Below are positions 51,856-60,955 of a DNA stretch of 64,000 nucleotides, in pieces; position 1 is the first letter of the stretch; each line of letters begins with the position of its first letter. The stretch spans positions 62,001 to 126,000 of the forward strand of contig NZ_CP098242.1 in NCBI RefSeq assembly GCF_027118995.1. Reading direction: 5' to 3'. The stretch comes from Oxalobacter vibrioformis (GTDB taxonomy: Bacteria; Pseudomonadota; Gammaproteobacteria; Burkholderiales; Burkholderiaceae_D). Both the position numbers and the translations under genes were made by a program. The notes beneath the pieces are model-generated. The model saw only the letters and a list, made by a program, of their open reading frames with translations, did no database searches and was not told where the DNA came from.

Positions 51856-52332
51856 TCAGACACTGATCTGCATCAGGGCAGCGTGCTCTCTCATACATTC
51901 TTCATATGAAGTCAGGTCAGATGCAACAACCTCCGGGGCGCTGCAAATACCGGCATAAAATGAGAGCAGGTGTGGCTTGATGGAATCGCCAAAGCATGCC
52001 AGCATAAAAATCGCAAAATCCGAAAAGAAGCCGGACTCACTTTTTACATAAGCCAGCGCAATGGTCACACCGGCCACATACATTTCAGGATCAAATGCCG
52101 AACCAACCTCGGAAAGACGGGTTTTCAGGCGGACATAAGCCGTTTGCAACGCCTGTGGCGCAAAAAAAGACCGGCCACCAGCATTGTCATTGGCAGCATC
52201 AGACTTCAGCTTTGAAACCTTTTTTGCCGCCTTGTCATTTGCCATTGCCACACGCTCTTCCAGGCCGGATTGCCGGATTGAACGTGCTGCGCCATCTGAT
52301 TTTATGATTCCGTTCTTGGAGAATATACCCAT
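51856..52332 (-). CDS. Hypothetical protein
   Basis: 158-residue protein. After a hydrophilic N-terminus (MGIFSKNGIIKSDGAARS, then KKVSKLKSDAANDNAGG) comes a helical region of moderate hydrophobicity (MYVAGVTIALAYVKSESGFFSDFAIFMLACFGDSIKPHLLSFYAGI) that could be one or two membrane segments or a buried helix pair. Family unknown. ATG at 52332 with AAGG upstream is preferred over an ATG at 52365. It is convergent with the ferredoxin gene and divergent from the broken dehydrogenase gene. Confidence 0.6.
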   Translation of the reverse strand: MGIFSKNGIIKSDGAARSIRQSGLEERVAMANDKAAKKVSKLKSDAANDNAGGRSFFAPQALQTAYVRLKTRLSEVGSAFDPEMYVAGVTIALAYVKSESGFFSDFAIFMLACFGDSIKPHLLSFYAGICSAPEVVASDLTSYEECMREHAALMQISV

Positions 52333-52540
52333 AGACCTTGACTCCAAAACCCAATTTCGCGTCACTATAGCAGCCTTTTTTCAGACACGGAAGCCTTTTT
52401 TTTGATCACGTTAAAAGCCGCATGAATACTGGCGTTCTGTTTAATTTCCGGCTGGAAATACTTTGATTTTTTGCAAAAACCGGTTCATATATGACTAAAC
52501 TCACCTTTGCCTGACGGAGAAAGATGTTGCCTGAATAGCA

Positions 52541-53245
52541 ATTATTTTTACCATGCTGGCCGATGATACGGCGCTTTAGGAAATCATGAGCAGAGAGACT
52601 TTCAAAAGTATGTCTGCTGGCGCCATTCACGTTTCCATGAGCACGATCAGTACCAGTATGGCGTCCCCCATGATGGAAAGCCATGCCAAACACAAAAGAG
52701 GTTACCTGGCATGCCCTGTATTTGGCCGTCCGGATACCGCAGCAGCCGGGAAACTGAGACTATGCCTGTCAGGTGATCCGGTACTCAAGGAAAAGATCAT
52801 GCCTTATCTGTCTCCAATGGGCGAAGTCTGGGATTTTGGTGAATCGCCTGTTGGTGCCAATGTCATCAAGCTGGCGGGTAACTTTATGATCTGTTCAATG
52901 GTTGAATTACTGAGTGAAGCGTTTTCACTGGTTGAAAGCCATGAGATGAGCCCGATGGAGTTCTCCCGTTTTATCTCCACCGCGCTGTTTTCAGCACCCA
53001 TTGTCCAGACTTACAGCCGCCTGATTCTTGAAGCCGATTTTGACAACGCCGGATTTACTGCCCGGCTCGCAGCAAAAGACATGGGACTGGTTCGTGATGC
53101 AGCAAAAGCAGGCAATACGCCAATGGCATTTGCCGCTATCGTGGAAAACCGTTTTTTAAGCGCGATTGCCAAAGGCCGGGGAGAAAAAGATATGTCAGTG
53201 ATTTCCCATGCGCAGCGTGAAGATGCCGGACTGGTAAAAGACTGA
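52541..53245 (+). pseudogene. 3-hydroxyisobutyrate-type dehydrogenase, N-terminally truncated
   Basis: The frame matches the C-terminal two thirds of a beta-hydroxyacid dehydrogenase: SAGAIHVSMSTISTS (substrate-binding loop), YLACPVFGRPDTAA, GANVIKLAGNFMI with the catalytic Lys, and FTARLAAKDMGLVRDAA. Upstream in frame is the family piece AIIFTMLADDTAL, but it is cut by TAG at 52577-52579, and no Rossmann motif is found before it. The NAD-binding domain (about 70 residues) is therefore missing. An ATG at 52586 could start a 219-residue remnant with no cofactor site. Confidence 0.75.
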
Positions 53246-53373
53246 GCATTTTCCAGCCGCTTTCTGAATCAACCGGTTTTGCCAGGGAAAGCCTTGTCCG
53301 TACCTGGTCACGCCTATACAATAGCAATCCCATTGAAATTTACGGTTAACCGAGACCAAACGAAAGACAATCC

Positions 53374-53913
53374 ATGAATATCTGGCACGATATCGCAGCA
53401 GACAGGGTCACTCCCGAGTCCTTCTACGCCGTGATTGAAATATCGCGTGGCGGCAAGGTCAAGTATGAGTTGGACAAAGAAACGGGCCTTTTGCTCATGG
53501 ACCGGATTTTGTACACTTCTACACAGTACCCGGCAAACTACGGTTTTATTCCCCGCACCTATGCAGCTGACAATGATCCGCTTGATGTACTGGTGCTATG
53601 TTCAGAAGTCCTGGCTCCCCTGTCACTGGTCAAGTGTTTTCCCATCGGGGTCATCAGCATGGTCGACGGTGATGAAAAGGATGAAAAAATCATCGCCCTT
53701 CCCTATGGAGACCCTGTCTATAACGAATACGCCAATATCGATGAGTTGCCGCATCACATTGCCAGTGAAATTTCGCATTTTTTCTCGGTGTACAAGGCAC
53801 TGGAAGGCAAAAGCACGGTGATTGACGATATACAGGGACCGGAAACCGCCAGGCAAATCATTAAAGACTATATTGAGGAATACGAAAGAAGACGCCCGGA
53901 ACTCGTAAAGTAG
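53374..53913 (+). CDS. ppa: Inorganic pyrophosphatase
   Basis: 179-residue family I soluble pyrophosphatase, which hydrolyses PPi to drive biosynthesis. The catalytic segment is YAADNDPLDVLVL (DxDPxD-type metal site near residue 70), with the earlier GGKVKYELDKETGLLLMDRILYTSTQYPANYGFIPRT and later DGDEKDEKIIALPYGDP and YGD metal positions all present. Length and sequence are ordinary for the bacterial hexameric enzyme. It stands alone, convergent with the next gene. Confidence 0.95.
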   Translation: MNIWHDIAADRVTPESFYAVIEISRGGKVKYELDKETGLLLMDRILYTSTQYPANYGFIPRTYAADNDPLDVLVLCSEVLAPLSLVKCFPIGVISMVDGDEKDEKIIALPYGDPVYNEYANIDELPHHIASEISHFFSVYKALEGKSTVIDDIQGPETARQIIKDYIEEYERRRPELVK

Positions 53914-53942
53914 CGCAGGGTCTTTTACCCTTGAAGTAATCT

Positions 53943-54746
53943 TTACCGGTAACGGACAGATTGCGGACTGTTGAGAAAATAATAACGTGAGTGCAGCTTG
54001 TGCTTGCTGCGCGGATTGATGGTTCCATCCTCGTTGATGTATTCCATAATCGTTTTCGTGGCAACTTCCATCTCATCAAAAGCCGCCACCATTTTTGGCA
54101 CATGCACTTTCAGGTCTGTTTCCAGTTCCTTTTGTGTCCTGATGGACTCCGCATCCTTGTATTCCATCTGCCTTTTCCGCGCATCCCGAAGCCAGCGCAG
54201 CAGATTGTTGTTCCACTTCATGGTTTCAATGAATTTGATCTGCACGGTATAGGCAAAGAGGATGTGCATTCCCAGCTTGGCATCCTTGACCTTGCCGATA
54301 TTGGATGCGCATATCGGATAGATGTAGTACCGCTCATGCTCGACAGGAACAATGTGCTCAAGATAGCCATCCCCGGATATCTGCTCAAGCATTTCACCCG
54401 CCCCCTCCTTGTAGCTCATGTAAAAGAAGGCCAGCTCATGCCGGGCGGAACACAAAAGACTTCGCATCTCGGCGGATTCATGTTCCTGTTCTCGCGCCAT
54501 CTGACGCTTTTCACGGCTTTCATCCAGCCGCCTGTGGCTGCGACACTGCCAGCCCATGATGGCAATAGCAACGAGGATAGCCACTACTGTGCCGACAGCC
54601 TGTACCCATGCCGGCAGGGAAAAAGGCGCAGAAACGGGTGTTTTCTGGGCATACGCCACCATCGGCATACCTGGCACGGTACACAGCAATAACGCAATCA
54701 ACCTGAAAATACCTGTTTTTCCCGTCACTCCTGATTCCTTAATCAT
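53943..54746 (-). CDS. Hypothetical membrane protein
   Basis: 267-residue protein with a signal-like first hydrophobic segment (LIALLLCTVPGMPMVAYAQ), a second helix (WVQAVGTVVAILVAIAIMGW) and a long, charged, helix-rich cytosolic or periplasmic part with coiled-coil character (RRLDESREKRQMAREQEHESAEM and later KRQMEYKDAESIRTQKELETDLK). Two-helix hairpin topology is likely. No family recognised. A GTG six codons in (54728) with AAGGA upstream may be the real start. Confidence 0.6.
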   Translation of the reverse strand: MIKESGVTGKTGIFRLIALLLCTVPGMPMVAYAQKTPVSAPFSLPAWVQAVGTVVAILVAIAIMGWQCRSHRRLDESREKRQMAREQEHESAEMRSLLCSARHELAFFYMSYKEGAGEMLEQISGDGYLEHIVPVEHERYYIYPICASNIGKVKDAKLGMHILFAYTVQIKFIETMKWNNNLLRWLRDARKRQMEYKDAESIRTQKELETDLKVHVPKMVAAFDEMEVATKTIMEYINEDGTINPRSKHKLHSRYYFLNSPQSVRYR

Positions 54747-54850
54747 CCTGCCTTGCCTAGGCTCTGCCCGAATAAAGCGATATGTTACGCCATAAACACG
54801 CCATGGGATTCAATACCAGTATAATTTGATGCAAAAAACACCTTCAGCCC

Positions 54851-55029
54851 AGGGGCAGGACGCATTAATTTTCCGTTTGCGAAAAGTCGTTTTGGCTCAA
54901 AGGGTGATGCGCAACGGGAAATGGGGATGCAGGTGGTGCAGGCCACCATCAAGTTCCCATTTTTCGGTGCAACACCACCATTTGGGACACAACGGCTTTG
55001 CAGCAGGCAATTTAATGAGTCCTGGCCCT
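54851..55029. repeat. 179-bp palindromic element, copy B
   Basis: 18-bp imperfect terminal inverted repeats (AGGGGCAGGACGCATTAA against AGGGCCAGGACTCATTAA) enclose an imperfect palindrome with the shared core GTTTGCGAAAAGTCGTTTTGG and CGGCTTTGCAGCAGGC. The centre folds into GGTGG/CCACC and GAAATGGG/CCCATTTTTC stems. It fills the gap before the LtrA-like gene, ending 69 bp upstream. Confidence 0.85.
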
Positions 55030-55098
55030 AAACCTTGCTGTCACTCATAAAGATAACGGTTACAACGGTGTAACATTGAGAAAAACGGAGACCGTGTC

Positions 55099-56301
55099 AT
55101 GAAAAAACCATCGTTGCAACACATCATGCGCAGCCAGCAGGAAGGGACAGAAGCCGTTGTTTCGTATACCGAGCTGCTTTTTGACCTGATCACTGTTTTT
55201 GCCGTTACCCAGCTCTCCCATTACCTGCTGCACCATCTCAACCTGACAGGGCTCATACAATCAGCAGTTTTATGGTTCGGCATCTGGCTTTTATGGCAGC
55301 ACACGGTATGGATGACCAACTGGTTTAATGCGGATACCCGCCCTATTCGCCTGCTGGTCGTGGCCATCATGGTCATCAGCCTTTTTATGACATCCGCCCT
55401 GCCGGAAGCCTTCAGCGATAAAGGCATTCTTTTTGCCTGTTGTTATGTCGCCATCCAGGTAGGGCGGACACTGGCGGTGCTCTTCATGGTTGGCAACGGA
55501 CACCTCATATCCAACAACTACAAGCGCATTCTTTTCTGGATGAGTATATCCGGTATTTTCTGGCTGGCCGGCGCATTTGTCTCTCCCTCCCTGCGCCTGT
55601 TCTTCTGGCTGGCCGGTGTGCTGATTGATTATCTTTCGGCCATGATCCGCTTTTACACACCGGGTCTGGGCTATTCCCATTCCATGAAGGAATGGACCAT
55701 CAACGGCGAACTGCTGCTGGAAAGATGCAAGCTTTTTGTCATCATCGCTTTTGGTGAAACCGTCCTGATGACAGGCGTCACCTTGAGCGGAACCGCTATC
55801 TGGTCTTTTCAAAAAGTCGTCGCCGGGCTGGTTTCCTTCCTGGGAAGCGTGGCCATGTGGTGGATCTATTTTGAAATCAGCAATACCGTGACAACGAGCA
55901 GTATCAAAAAAAGCAAAAATCCCGGCTCGCTTGGCCTTACCTACAATGCCATTCATGTCATCCTGATCGGCGCCATCATCTTATGCGCTGTAGGCGATGA
56001 AATGGTCGTGAAAGAGCCTGAAGGCACCATGAACAGCATGTCGCTCTTCCTTCTTGTTACCAGCCCGGTCATTTATATTGCCGCCAACATGATGCTGCAC
56101 TGGGTGACCTGCCGCACCTTTTTCCGCTCACATCTGATTGCGATTGTGATGCTTTTCGTACTCATTCCTTTTTCGTTTATGCTTGATAACCTGTTGACGA
56201 ATGTCTGCGTGCTGATTGTCCTGTTTGGCGTTGCAGTTTATGAGGCTTTTTCTGCAAAAAAACCGTCGCTGGCGCATGAAGAAGCATCGTCACAGGAGTA
56301 G
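55099..56301 (+). CDS. LtrA-like (low temperature requirement A) membrane protein
   Basis: 400-residue polytopic membrane protein with about 10-12 helices and the LtrA pattern at the N-terminus: VSYTELLFDLITVFAVTQLSHYLLHHL, followed by WLLWQHTVWMTNWFN and, near residue 205, WTINGELLLERCKLFVIIAFGETVLMTG. The family was named from Listeria cold growth; its biochemical role is unsettled. GGAG is nine bases before the ATG. It directly follows repeat copy B and is separated from the GGDEF/FIST operon by a short convergent gap. Confidence 0.85.
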   Translation: MKKPSLQHIMRSQQEGTEAVVSYTELLFDLITVFAVTQLSHYLLHHLNLTGLIQSAVLWFGIWLLWQHTVWMTNWFNADTRPIRLLVVAIMVISLFMTSALPEAFSDKGILFACCYVAIQVGRTLAVLFMVGNGHLISNNYKRILFWMSISGIFWLAGAFVSPSLRLFFWLAGVLIDYLSAMIRFYTPGLGYSHSMKEWTINGELLLERCKLFVIIAFGETVLMTGVTLSGTAIWSFQKVVAGLVSFLGSVAMWWIYFEISNTVTTSSIKKSKNPGSLGLTYNAIHVILIGAIILCAVGDEMVVKEPEGTMNSMSLFLLVTSPVIYIAANMMLHWVTCRTFFRSHLIAIVMLFVLIPFSFMLDNLLTNVCVLIVLFGVAVYEAFSAKKPSLAHEEASSQE

Positions 56302-56372
56302 GGCCGCCCGGCGGGTTCTTTTCATAGAAGGTATTGGCAAACAGAAGCAGAAATAAAAGCGGAAAACCGGTT

Positions 56373-57551
56373 TCAGCTTCCCTTTTCCGTACCTTTTGCC
56401 GTTATGGCATAGCGATAGGCATTTTTACCATTGTTTTTAACCGCATACATCGCATCATCCGCGGCATGCAAAAGCGCAGACTCATCCTCTCCGTGCTCGG
56501 GATAAACGGCGATACCGACACTGGCGCCCACCTGGCAGCGTGCGCCTTGCACATCCATTGGCCTGGAAAGGCTGTCTACGATTTTTCCGGCAATACCGGC
56601 TGCATCTTCAGGCTGGCTGATATGGGTAAGAACAACAACAAACTCGTCGCCGCCAATCCGTCCAACAATATCCGACTCACGGACACAATTGACAAGACGC
56701 TCAGACACAATACGCAACACCATATCACCTGCCGCATGGCCATGCGTGTCATTGACATCCTTGAACCCGTCCAGATCAATAAAAAGCAGGGCGGCATGAT
56801 AGCCGCCCTGCTGTGCGTATTCCAGCGTATGACGCAGGCTTTCTGTTGTTGAACGCAGGTTGAACAGCTGGGTCAATGGATCGTAACTGGCTAAAATTTC
56901 GGCATGGCGCAAACGGAACCCGGTGAACATGACAGCAAGGTAAACACTGACCATCTGGACGGTTTCCACATCACTTTCGCCCAGACGCGGCAGATACGGG
57001 CGCTCCTCTACCAGTCGCCCTGTCACTAGAAGCGCCACCACATTGTCATGCAACATCACCGGTGATGAAATCAGATAGGGTAATGCCAGTGCTTTACGTA
57101 CAGACGCAAGCCGCTCATCCGGATCGGCACCCGTCACAAGGACAGGGTGCGTGGGATCAAGCATCTCGGGATCAATCTCGATACGGCATTCTAAAATCAC
57201 CTTCTGCTCGTGAGGCGGATACCCCTGCAATACCACGGCACTGAAACCGCCATCCGGGTCAGGCGCCAAAACCGCAGTACGCTGCATACTCAATGCGGCA
57301 TTAATCCGGCGGCTGACCGAGACAAATACACTTTCATAATCGGTTTCCCGTCCCAGGGAAACGGCCAGATCCGCCATCAGGCGAAACCCCCGGCGTTTTT
57401 GTTCGAGCTCATGGCGGATGGCAATAGCCTGCGTATCAGCCAGGAGCAGGCGGCCAGCGGTCTGCTCGCTGTTCTTTCGCAGATACGCCACTTCCCTGCG
57501 AAGCGCTTCAATCTCCTGATCTCTCAAATCGTGGTCATTTTGCGTCTTCAT
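56373..57551 (-). CDS. GAF-GGDEF diguanylate cyclase
   Basis: 392-residue soluble protein. An N-terminal coiled coil (residues 1-50) leads to a GAF-like sensor (about 55-205) and a GGDEF domain (about 220-380) with intact IGGDEFVVVL, DLDGFKDVNDTHGHAAGD, and the inhibitory RESD I-site five residues upstream, so it should make c-di-GMP under product control. Its start overlaps the FIST gene stop by ATGA, so sensor and cyclase are translationally coupled. FIST domains are thought to bind small ligands such as amino acids, so FIST may feed this cyclase. Confidence 0.9.
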   Translation of the reverse strand: MKTQNDHDLRDQEIEALRREVAYLRKNSEQTAGRLLLADTQAIAIRHELEQKRRGFRLMADLAVSLGRETDYESVFVSVSRRINAALSMQRTAVLAPDPDGGFSAVVLQGYPPHEQKVILECRIEIDPEMLDPTHPVLVTGADPDERLASVRKALALPYLISSPVMLHDNVVALLVTGRLVEERPYLPRLGESDVETVQMVSVYLAVMFTGFRLRHAEILASYDPLTQLFNLRSTTESLRHTLEYAQQGGYHAALLFIDLDGFKDVNDTHGHAAGDMVLRIVSERLVNCVRESDIVGRIGGDEFVVVLTHISQPEDAAGIAGKIVDSLSRPMDVQGARCQVGASVGIAVYPEHGEDESALLHAADDAMYAVKNNGKNAYRYAITAKGTEKGS

Positions 57552-58759
57552 TGCGGCACACTAAACAGACAAAACACCCCTGTCCAGTCAAGCGCCCGTG
57601 AACGCCCCATGACTGAACCGATTTCCACCCCCGTATAAAGTCCCAGCAAGGGAACCCTTCCCGCAACAATTTCCTGCACCCTGACGGCATCTTCCTGATC
57701 AAGCCCGGCGTAAGCTGCTGCCCTGCCGGCACAATCAATATAAAACGCAAAAACAGGGCGACGGCCTCCAAGCCCTTTGAAAAGTCCCTCGATTTGGGGC
57801 TTCATATAATCCAGATTAAGGCTGCGATGCATGATCTGAAATTCCGTGCCTTCCACCATATCTGATTCAAACATGACCAGCCCCTTTCGCTCCTTATCGA
57901 GAGCCAGGCACAAGCGATTGACATAATTGTACTCGTTGAATTCAACCCATTTATCCCCTTTATTGATCCCTAAAATGAGGAAAAACGGATAGCTTTCCGG
58001 CAGGATTGACGCCCCAAGCAGCCTGTCGAGAAAAGTCAGCGCAGGCTCACCATTAATTTCCAGAATAGTCTGCTGCTCGGACTTTGTTACCGTGTAATAC
58101 CCTGTGATGGGACGACACCCGTGAATGATGACACTATCCACCTGCACGCCATCACCAAATGCCAGTGCCAGTGCATGGCGCTCAGCCATTTTCTCTCCCG
58201 TCCATTGCCATGAAGGGGAATTGGTAAAATCCCCCATCAATCCGGCGCCTGAAAGGGCCGGGAAAAAGCCCAGGCTTTCCTCCATACCCTCAATCAGCGA
58301 AGAAGCCTGTACCAGGCGCAAATCACCACGGGTACGATCAAAGCTGTCGTAAAACATCACGACATGAGAGGTCTGCCCGATACCAAGCGCTGCCAGCTTT
58401 TTACCCAGACGCTGACCGACCGCTTTCTCTTCCCCCTGCAGCAATCCTCCCTCATCAAGAATATCGCACTGAACACCATCCAGCCAGATAACAGCAATCC
58501 CGACCTGGTCCCCGGCGTAGCCAAACTGGTCATTGGTCATTGCTCCGACAGCACCACCGCCGACAATTCGGGGGAATTCGCCAACCACTGAGACAACAGA
58601 ATCATGAAGAATCCTGGCATCGTGGCGCGCTGTTGAAAAAAGCAGCACCAGATCGCACGGGGGGCCGGTTTTTCCGGCCTGTGCCAGTGCAGCAGTCGCA
58701 GCTTCAACAGCCGCAGCTGCCGTGTCTGGATTTTCACTGTATCCAACACCTGCTCGCAT
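57548..58759 (-). CDS. FIST domain signal-transduction protein
   Basis: 403-residue protein with FIST-N (about residues 25-210; VLLFSTARHDARILHDSVVSVVG, GGGAVGAMTNDQFGYAGDQVGIAVIWLDG) and FIST-C (about 225-370; GCRPITGYYTVTKSEQQTILEINGEPAL). It has no output domain. Such proteins are proposed sensors of small molecules coupled to c-di-GMP or chemotaxis outputs. ATG at 58759 with AGGA eight bases upstream is preferred to a TTG at 58786. It overlaps the downstream diguanylate-cyclase gene by four bases, splitting sensor and output over two proteins. Confidence 0.88.
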   Translation of the reverse strand: MRAGVGYSENPDTAAAAVEAATAALAQAGKTGPPCDLVLLFSTARHDARILHDSVVSVVGEFPRIVGGGAVGAMTNDQFGYAGDQVGIAVIWLDGVQCDILDEGGLLQGEEKAVGQRLGKKLAALGIGQTSHVVMFYDSFDRTRGDLRLVQASSLIEGMEESLGFFPALSGAGLMGDFTNSPSWQWTGEKMAERHALALAFGDGVQVDSVIIHGCRPITGYYTVTKSEQQTILEINGEPALTFLDRLLGASILPESYPFFLILGINKGDKWVEFNEYNYVNRLCLALDKERKGLVMFESDMVEGTEFQIMHRSLNLDYMKPQIEGLFKGLGGRRPVFAFYIDCAGRAAAYAGLDQEDAVRVQEIVAGRVPLLGLYTGVEIGSVMGRSRALDWTGVFCLFSVPQ

Positions 58760-59195
58760 TTTTTCTTTCCTGGTTTCTCTGCTCAACTTCGGATGTAGTC
58801 GATCTTAGCACATAAGCAAAAAGTTATCCCGGTACCCTGTTTCAAGGGCATTTTGTGCATTTTATTTTTCTGCCGGATTATAAAATTACCTTACGGAGTA
58901 TTATTGCCATCCCTCTCCTGTCTGCAACAAACACCTTGCCCGGATTTTCCAACAGAAAACGGCATTGCTTCATGCGTTTTTTCAAAAAGAACGGCAATTC
59001 CGGGATCACCAGGATATCCTGTGTGCAGTGACAAAACGCGGGACTTTTTCTGTTATCTTTTTTTTAACGGGAATCTGATTTAAACTCTTGTTTCCAGTAA
59101 ATAATAATTATTGACAAAAAAGTTTCATTCAGGCAAAAAAACGGTGAAAATCGGTTACCATTAAAAAAATATTTTCCGCCAGGGGGCCCGGATGA
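58760..59195. other. Intergenic region
   Basis: About 430 bp between divergent genes, moderately AT-rich with short A and T tracts near 59050-59170. It must contain both promoters. I found no repeat copy, tRNA or believable gene. Confidence 0.5.
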
Positions 59196-59945
59196 ATGAG
59201 GAATACGGAAATGACAGGCAAGAAAGAAAACGACAAAAAAAGGAACGAAAACAGGGTCTCATTTGAAGAAATGAATCTTCAGGTTGGCACACGCATGCAG
59301 CTGATCACCTATGGCACCAAAAAAAATGAATACTACTCGTCCCTGATCGGATTTGAGCCGGGCAGATATGTCTTTATCAGGATGCCACAGGAAAACGGCT
59401 TTAATGTGCCACTTAAAGTCGCCGAGCGGGTGGAAATCCGGATTTTTACCGGTGTATCCATCTTCACCTTCCCTTCCTGTGTTGAGTACATCTATCAGAC
59501 ACCCCGCAATTTTGTCGAACTGGCATTTCCTGACCATATCCGCGTCATGCCACTCAGGAAGGATATCCGCATCACGGTGAAAATGCCTGTCAGAATCTGG
59601 CATATGAATGGTGAAAAACTGGCAGACACCCACATTGTCACGGCATTGGACCTGAGTATTACCGGCGTCATGCTTCAGGGAGATATCAACTTGGGAGAGG
59701 TTGGCGAGGAAGTCGGGATTTCATTCTCGGTACGCAATGCCGTCACCGATGAAAACACCCTGATTGAAGTCATGGCAACCATCCGTAATTCCCGAAAAGA
59801 TCAGGATGAATCCGGAAACACCGTATACAAGAATGGAGTCCTTTTCAACGAACTGAGGCCATTTCACCGCGCCACACTTCAGAACTTCATCAACGACTAT
59901 ATCCTGCTTGGCCGCCAGGCAGCAGCTCAGCAGCTTGCCGGATAA
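59196..59945 (+). CDS. YcgR-like PilZ-domain c-di-GMP effector
   Basis: 249-residue protein. An N-terminal YcgR-type domain (residues about 25-115) precedes a PilZ domain (about 120-235) that binds c-di-GMP through RKDIRITVKMPVR (RxxxR-type linker) and the DLSITGVML motif (D/NxSxxG). Such proteins slow motility or alter surface behaviour when c-di-GMP rises. It could be the receiver for the two GGDEF proteins in this window. An ATG at 59211 with GAGGA upstream is an alternative start. A strong terminator follows. Confidence 0.85.
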   Translation: MRNTEMTGKKENDKKRNENRVSFEEMNLQVGTRMQLITYGTKKNEYYSSLIGFEPGRYVFIRMPQENGFNVPLKVAERVEIRIFTGVSIFTFPSCVEYIYQTPRNFVELAFPDHIRVMPLRKDIRITVKMPVRIWHMNGEKLADTHIVTALDLSITGVMLQGDINLGEVGEEVGISFSVRNAVTDENTLIEVMATIRNSRKDQDESGNTVYKNGVLFNELRPFHRATLQNFINDYILLGRQAAAQQLAG

Positions 59946-59957
59946 AAACAGCCGGAT

Positions 59958-59998
59958 AAAAAACAGCGATACAGCCCGAAAGCGTATCGCTGTTTTTT
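59958..59998 (+). terminator. Terminator of the PilZ gene
   Basis: AAAAAACAGCGATAC and GTATCGCTGTTTTTT form a perfect 15-bp stem; it is bidirectional and also ends the convergent gene at 60018. Confidence 0.9.
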
Positions 59999-60017
59999 GA
60001 TCTTTCAAAACATGGGT

Positions 60018-60587
60018 TCAGCTTTTGCCTGCGACATTTTCCGGTGGAAGTGTCTTCTTTTTGTACTCATCCAGGATCGCTTTCATTTCATTCCACAAAT
60101 CCGCGTCTTTTTCCCTGTCCCACTCTTTCATGACCCCTTCAATAATGGCGATGCCTTTTTGCGCCGCCTGCGGGGTTTCCGGATTATCCGGGAAAAATTC
60201 ACGGAACTGGTACAGTGTCTTTCCCTTCAGGAAAGTATACCTGAGTGCCATCATTTTATCGATTTCCGATACCAGGTGGGCAGACTCCTCATAAGCCGCA
60301 ATCGCCCGATGGAAGCTTTCCGGATTCTGCTTCGTTCTGGCAGCATCCGCCGTCATGGCGCTCATATTGGCCATCGACAGCAGCTTCTCATTCACTTTGG
60401 CTGTCACTTCTTCCATACTGATATCGCCATAGCGCTTTTTCACTGAAGCGATCAGCTCTTCTCTTTCCTTTGTCATCGATTCTTTTTCCGGCATGGCTAT
60501 CTTGTTGTTTTTGTACAGATAATAACTGACCGCCAGTATTGCGACGATAAAGGCAAAACCCGCTTTCCTGATGATGTAGGTAAACAT
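60018..60587 (-). CDS. Hypothetical single-span membrane protein
   Basis: 189-residue protein with one N-terminal helix (AGFAFIVAILAVSYYLYK) and a helical, charged soluble part (ISMEEVTAKVNEKLLSMANMSAMTADAARTKQNPESFHRAIAAYEE) ending in a basic tail. The helical periodicity suggests an all-alpha or TPR-like fold. No family recognised. The binding site ahead of ATG 60587 is weak. It is convergent with the PilZ gene and shares its terminator. Confidence 0.6.
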   Translation of the reverse strand: MFTYIIRKAGFAFIVAILAVSYYLYKNNKIAMPEKESMTKEREELIASVKKRYGDISMEEVTAKVNEKLLSMANMSAMTADAARTKQNPESFHRAIAAYEESAHLVSEIDKMMALRYTFLKGKTLYQFREFFPDNPETPQAAQKGIAIIEGVMKEWDREKDADLWNEMKAILDEYKKKTLPPENVAGKS

Positions 60588-60647
60588 AACCCAAGCATCT
60601 TACCCGCAAGCCAATGATTTCTCCAAACCGGAGGTCTGCGCCCCCAA

Positions 60648-60700
60648 CAAAAAAGGTGACAAAACCACCGGTAACATACCGGCAATTTCAGTCACCCTTT
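60648..60700 (-). terminator. Terminator after the small-protein cluster
   Basis: GGTGAC and GTCACC close a long hairpin whose interior also pairs (ACCGG/CCGGT). On the minus strand it ends in CACCTTTTTTG. It lies 35 bp past the last small gene (stop 60735). Confidence 0.7.
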
Positions 60701-60734
60701 TATTCTGCCAGAGGCCTGTTAGTGTTCACAGGTC

Positions 60735-60923
60735 CTAATCAGTCCAGACGATCTTTACACCATAAGCCGCACGATACAGATCCTCAATAGAGCGCATCGC
60801 AAGATCCATATCATACGTTTCAAATACATTGATTTCCACGGCCATTGGCAAGACGCATGCTTTCGACATCTGTATCTCGATCGGTGCGGACTTTTCTTTT
60901 AATGCCTGTGTATCCTGTTTCAT
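60735..60923 (-). CDS. Small protein A of the 60.7-61.5 kb cluster
   Basis: 62-residue protein: a basic-acidic N-terminus (MKQDTQALKEKSAPIEIQ), a middle with Cys23 (SKACVLPMAVEINVF) and a helix leading to a strand end (LAMRSIEDLYRAAYGVKIVWTD). AGGAGAAA at proper distance before the ATG supports expression. The helix-then-strand end is similar in layout to the 62-residue protein at 61926 (VLTNTLQAVFGKEIIIEFVE), suggesting a small family. No function is known to me; its position with two other small genes suggests one transcript. Confidence 0.6.
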   Translation of the reverse strand: MKQDTQALKEKSAPIEIQMSKACVLPMAVEINVFETYDMDLAMRSIEDLYRAAYGVKIVWTD

Positions 60924-60955
60924 AGGGTTTCTCCTATTTCAGATACACGGATAAA

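Noticed and set aside
58853..59083. 76-codon plus-strand frame between the FIST and PilZ genes
   Set aside because: No binding site, low-complexity Cys/Pro/Phe sequence, no continuation into a known family.
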